This document shows, piece after piece, positions 63,620 through 64,000 of a stretch of DNA of 64,000 nt; position 1 is the stretch's first letter, and each line of letters begins with the position of its first letter. Position numbers and translations under genes: made by a program. The stretch covers positions 23,737,379 through 23,801,378 of the forward strand of contig OX235263.1 in assembly GCA_944472135.2 (NCBI GenBank). Reading direction: 5' to 3'. The stretch is from Trichobilharzia regenti (lineage: Eukaryota > Platyhelminthes > Trematoda > Strigeidida > Schistosomatidae). The notes under the pieces were generated by a model that was not told where the DNA came from, searched no databases, and saw nothing but the letters and a program-made list of their open reading frames with translations.

Positions 63620-64000
63620 ATTTATTTATTGTTCCCTCGGATTCTGGGTGGAAAAATTTCCCACTTTTTTCTGCCATCCTCTTCAGCTGTGTCCACGATT
63701 GACCATAATCTCTCATATCCTACAAATCGAAACACGATCTTCTCCATGTCACCCTCACACTGACCACCCATCCGTCGCTTTCCATTAGGATTCCACTCGA
63801 GCAATGACCTGCATTGAGCGCGATGTCATTAGACGGCCTTCTCAACGTATGCCCACTCCATCTCCATTTTCTCTTACATATTTATTGAGCAATCGGGTGC
63901 TTGGTTGTTGGTTTGTTCCCACTGTTTCTTGTCACTAATTCTTTCCGGCCATCTGATCTTCAGTATATGGAGCCAGCAAGGAGGGCAGTTGTCGATAAAA
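63620..64000 (-). mobile_element. Perere-3-like C-terminal fragment, runs off the window
   Basis: Minus strand: family 3' end (ATTGTTCCCTCGGATTCTGG on plus) and a C-terminal stretch read in 63804-63622 (MLEWNPNGKRRMGG...). It continues past the right edge. Confidence 0.75.

Noticed and set aside
1..64000. CRISPR arrays, bacterial operons, ribosomal RNA genes
   Set aside because: None found. Regularly repeated sequences here are microsatellites, RTE tails or the 1,051-bp tandem; the gene structure is eukaryotic.

Overview
This looks like a repeat-dense stretch of a schistosome (trematode) genome. The reasons are the mix of RTE-like and CR1-like non-LTR retrotransposons, several Penelope-like elements (PLEs) with GIY-YIG endonucleases, Sm-alpha-like repeats carrying hammerhead ribozymes, and host genes with very short introns. 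No species can be named from the sequence alone. Family names such as SR2, Perere-3, CR1 and Sm-alpha are from memory and were not searched.

Host genes. (1) A minus-strand gene runs from about 38.5 kb down to 17.5 kb. Seven exons (38306-38500, 38061-38271, 36764-37185, 34930-35328, 31178-31531, 24598-24912, 17523-17750) join in phase into a 707-residue protein with RING, two B-boxes, a coiled coil, a PHD finger and a diverged bromodomain-like C-terminus, i.e. TIF1/TRIM type. Its larger introns hold Sm-alpha-like repeats, PLEs, RTE and CR1 copies, SINEs and a solo LTR. (2) A plus-strand gene starts upstream of 49.7 kb. Five small exons (49741-50290), separated by 28-61 bp introns, encode a TMEM104-like (amino-acid-transporter fold) protein; the first and last exons were not found.

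Layout. 0-5.7 kb: Sm-alpha-like repeats, an RTE copy inserted in one of them, and an RTE copy split by a PLE. 5.7-10.3 kb: a CR1-like LINE with an intact 971-codon ORF, a tRNA-SINE sharing that LINE's 3' end, a solo LTR and an RTE tail. 10.7-17.0 kb: a Perere-3-like LINE, then nested elements (RTE interrupted by a small gag-protease-only LTR element, itself interrupted by an RTE fragment). 17.2-38.5 kb: the TIF1-like gene and its intronic repeats. 39-45 kb: decayed LINEs and a SINE. 45.3-49.4 kb: a two-ORF, apparently intact CR1 LINE. 49.7-50.3 kb: TMEM104-like exons. 52-56.5 kb: RTE and CR1 copies. 56.9-60.5 kb: a 1,051-bp tandem repeat interrupted by a fold-back element. 60.6-64 kb: RTE and Perere-3-like copies and a second SINE family.

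How the parts work together. Most of the window is target-primed retrotransposition, with many insertions still showing target-site duplications. Two tRNA-derived SINE families end in the 3' sequence of two different LINE families present here, which suggests each SINE borrows that LINE's machinery. Hammerhead-like ribozymes occur in the terminal regions of several PLE families and in Sm-alpha-like units that also carry tRNA-type pol III promoter boxes; one such unit lies directly downstream of a PLE reverse transcriptase ORF on the same strand.
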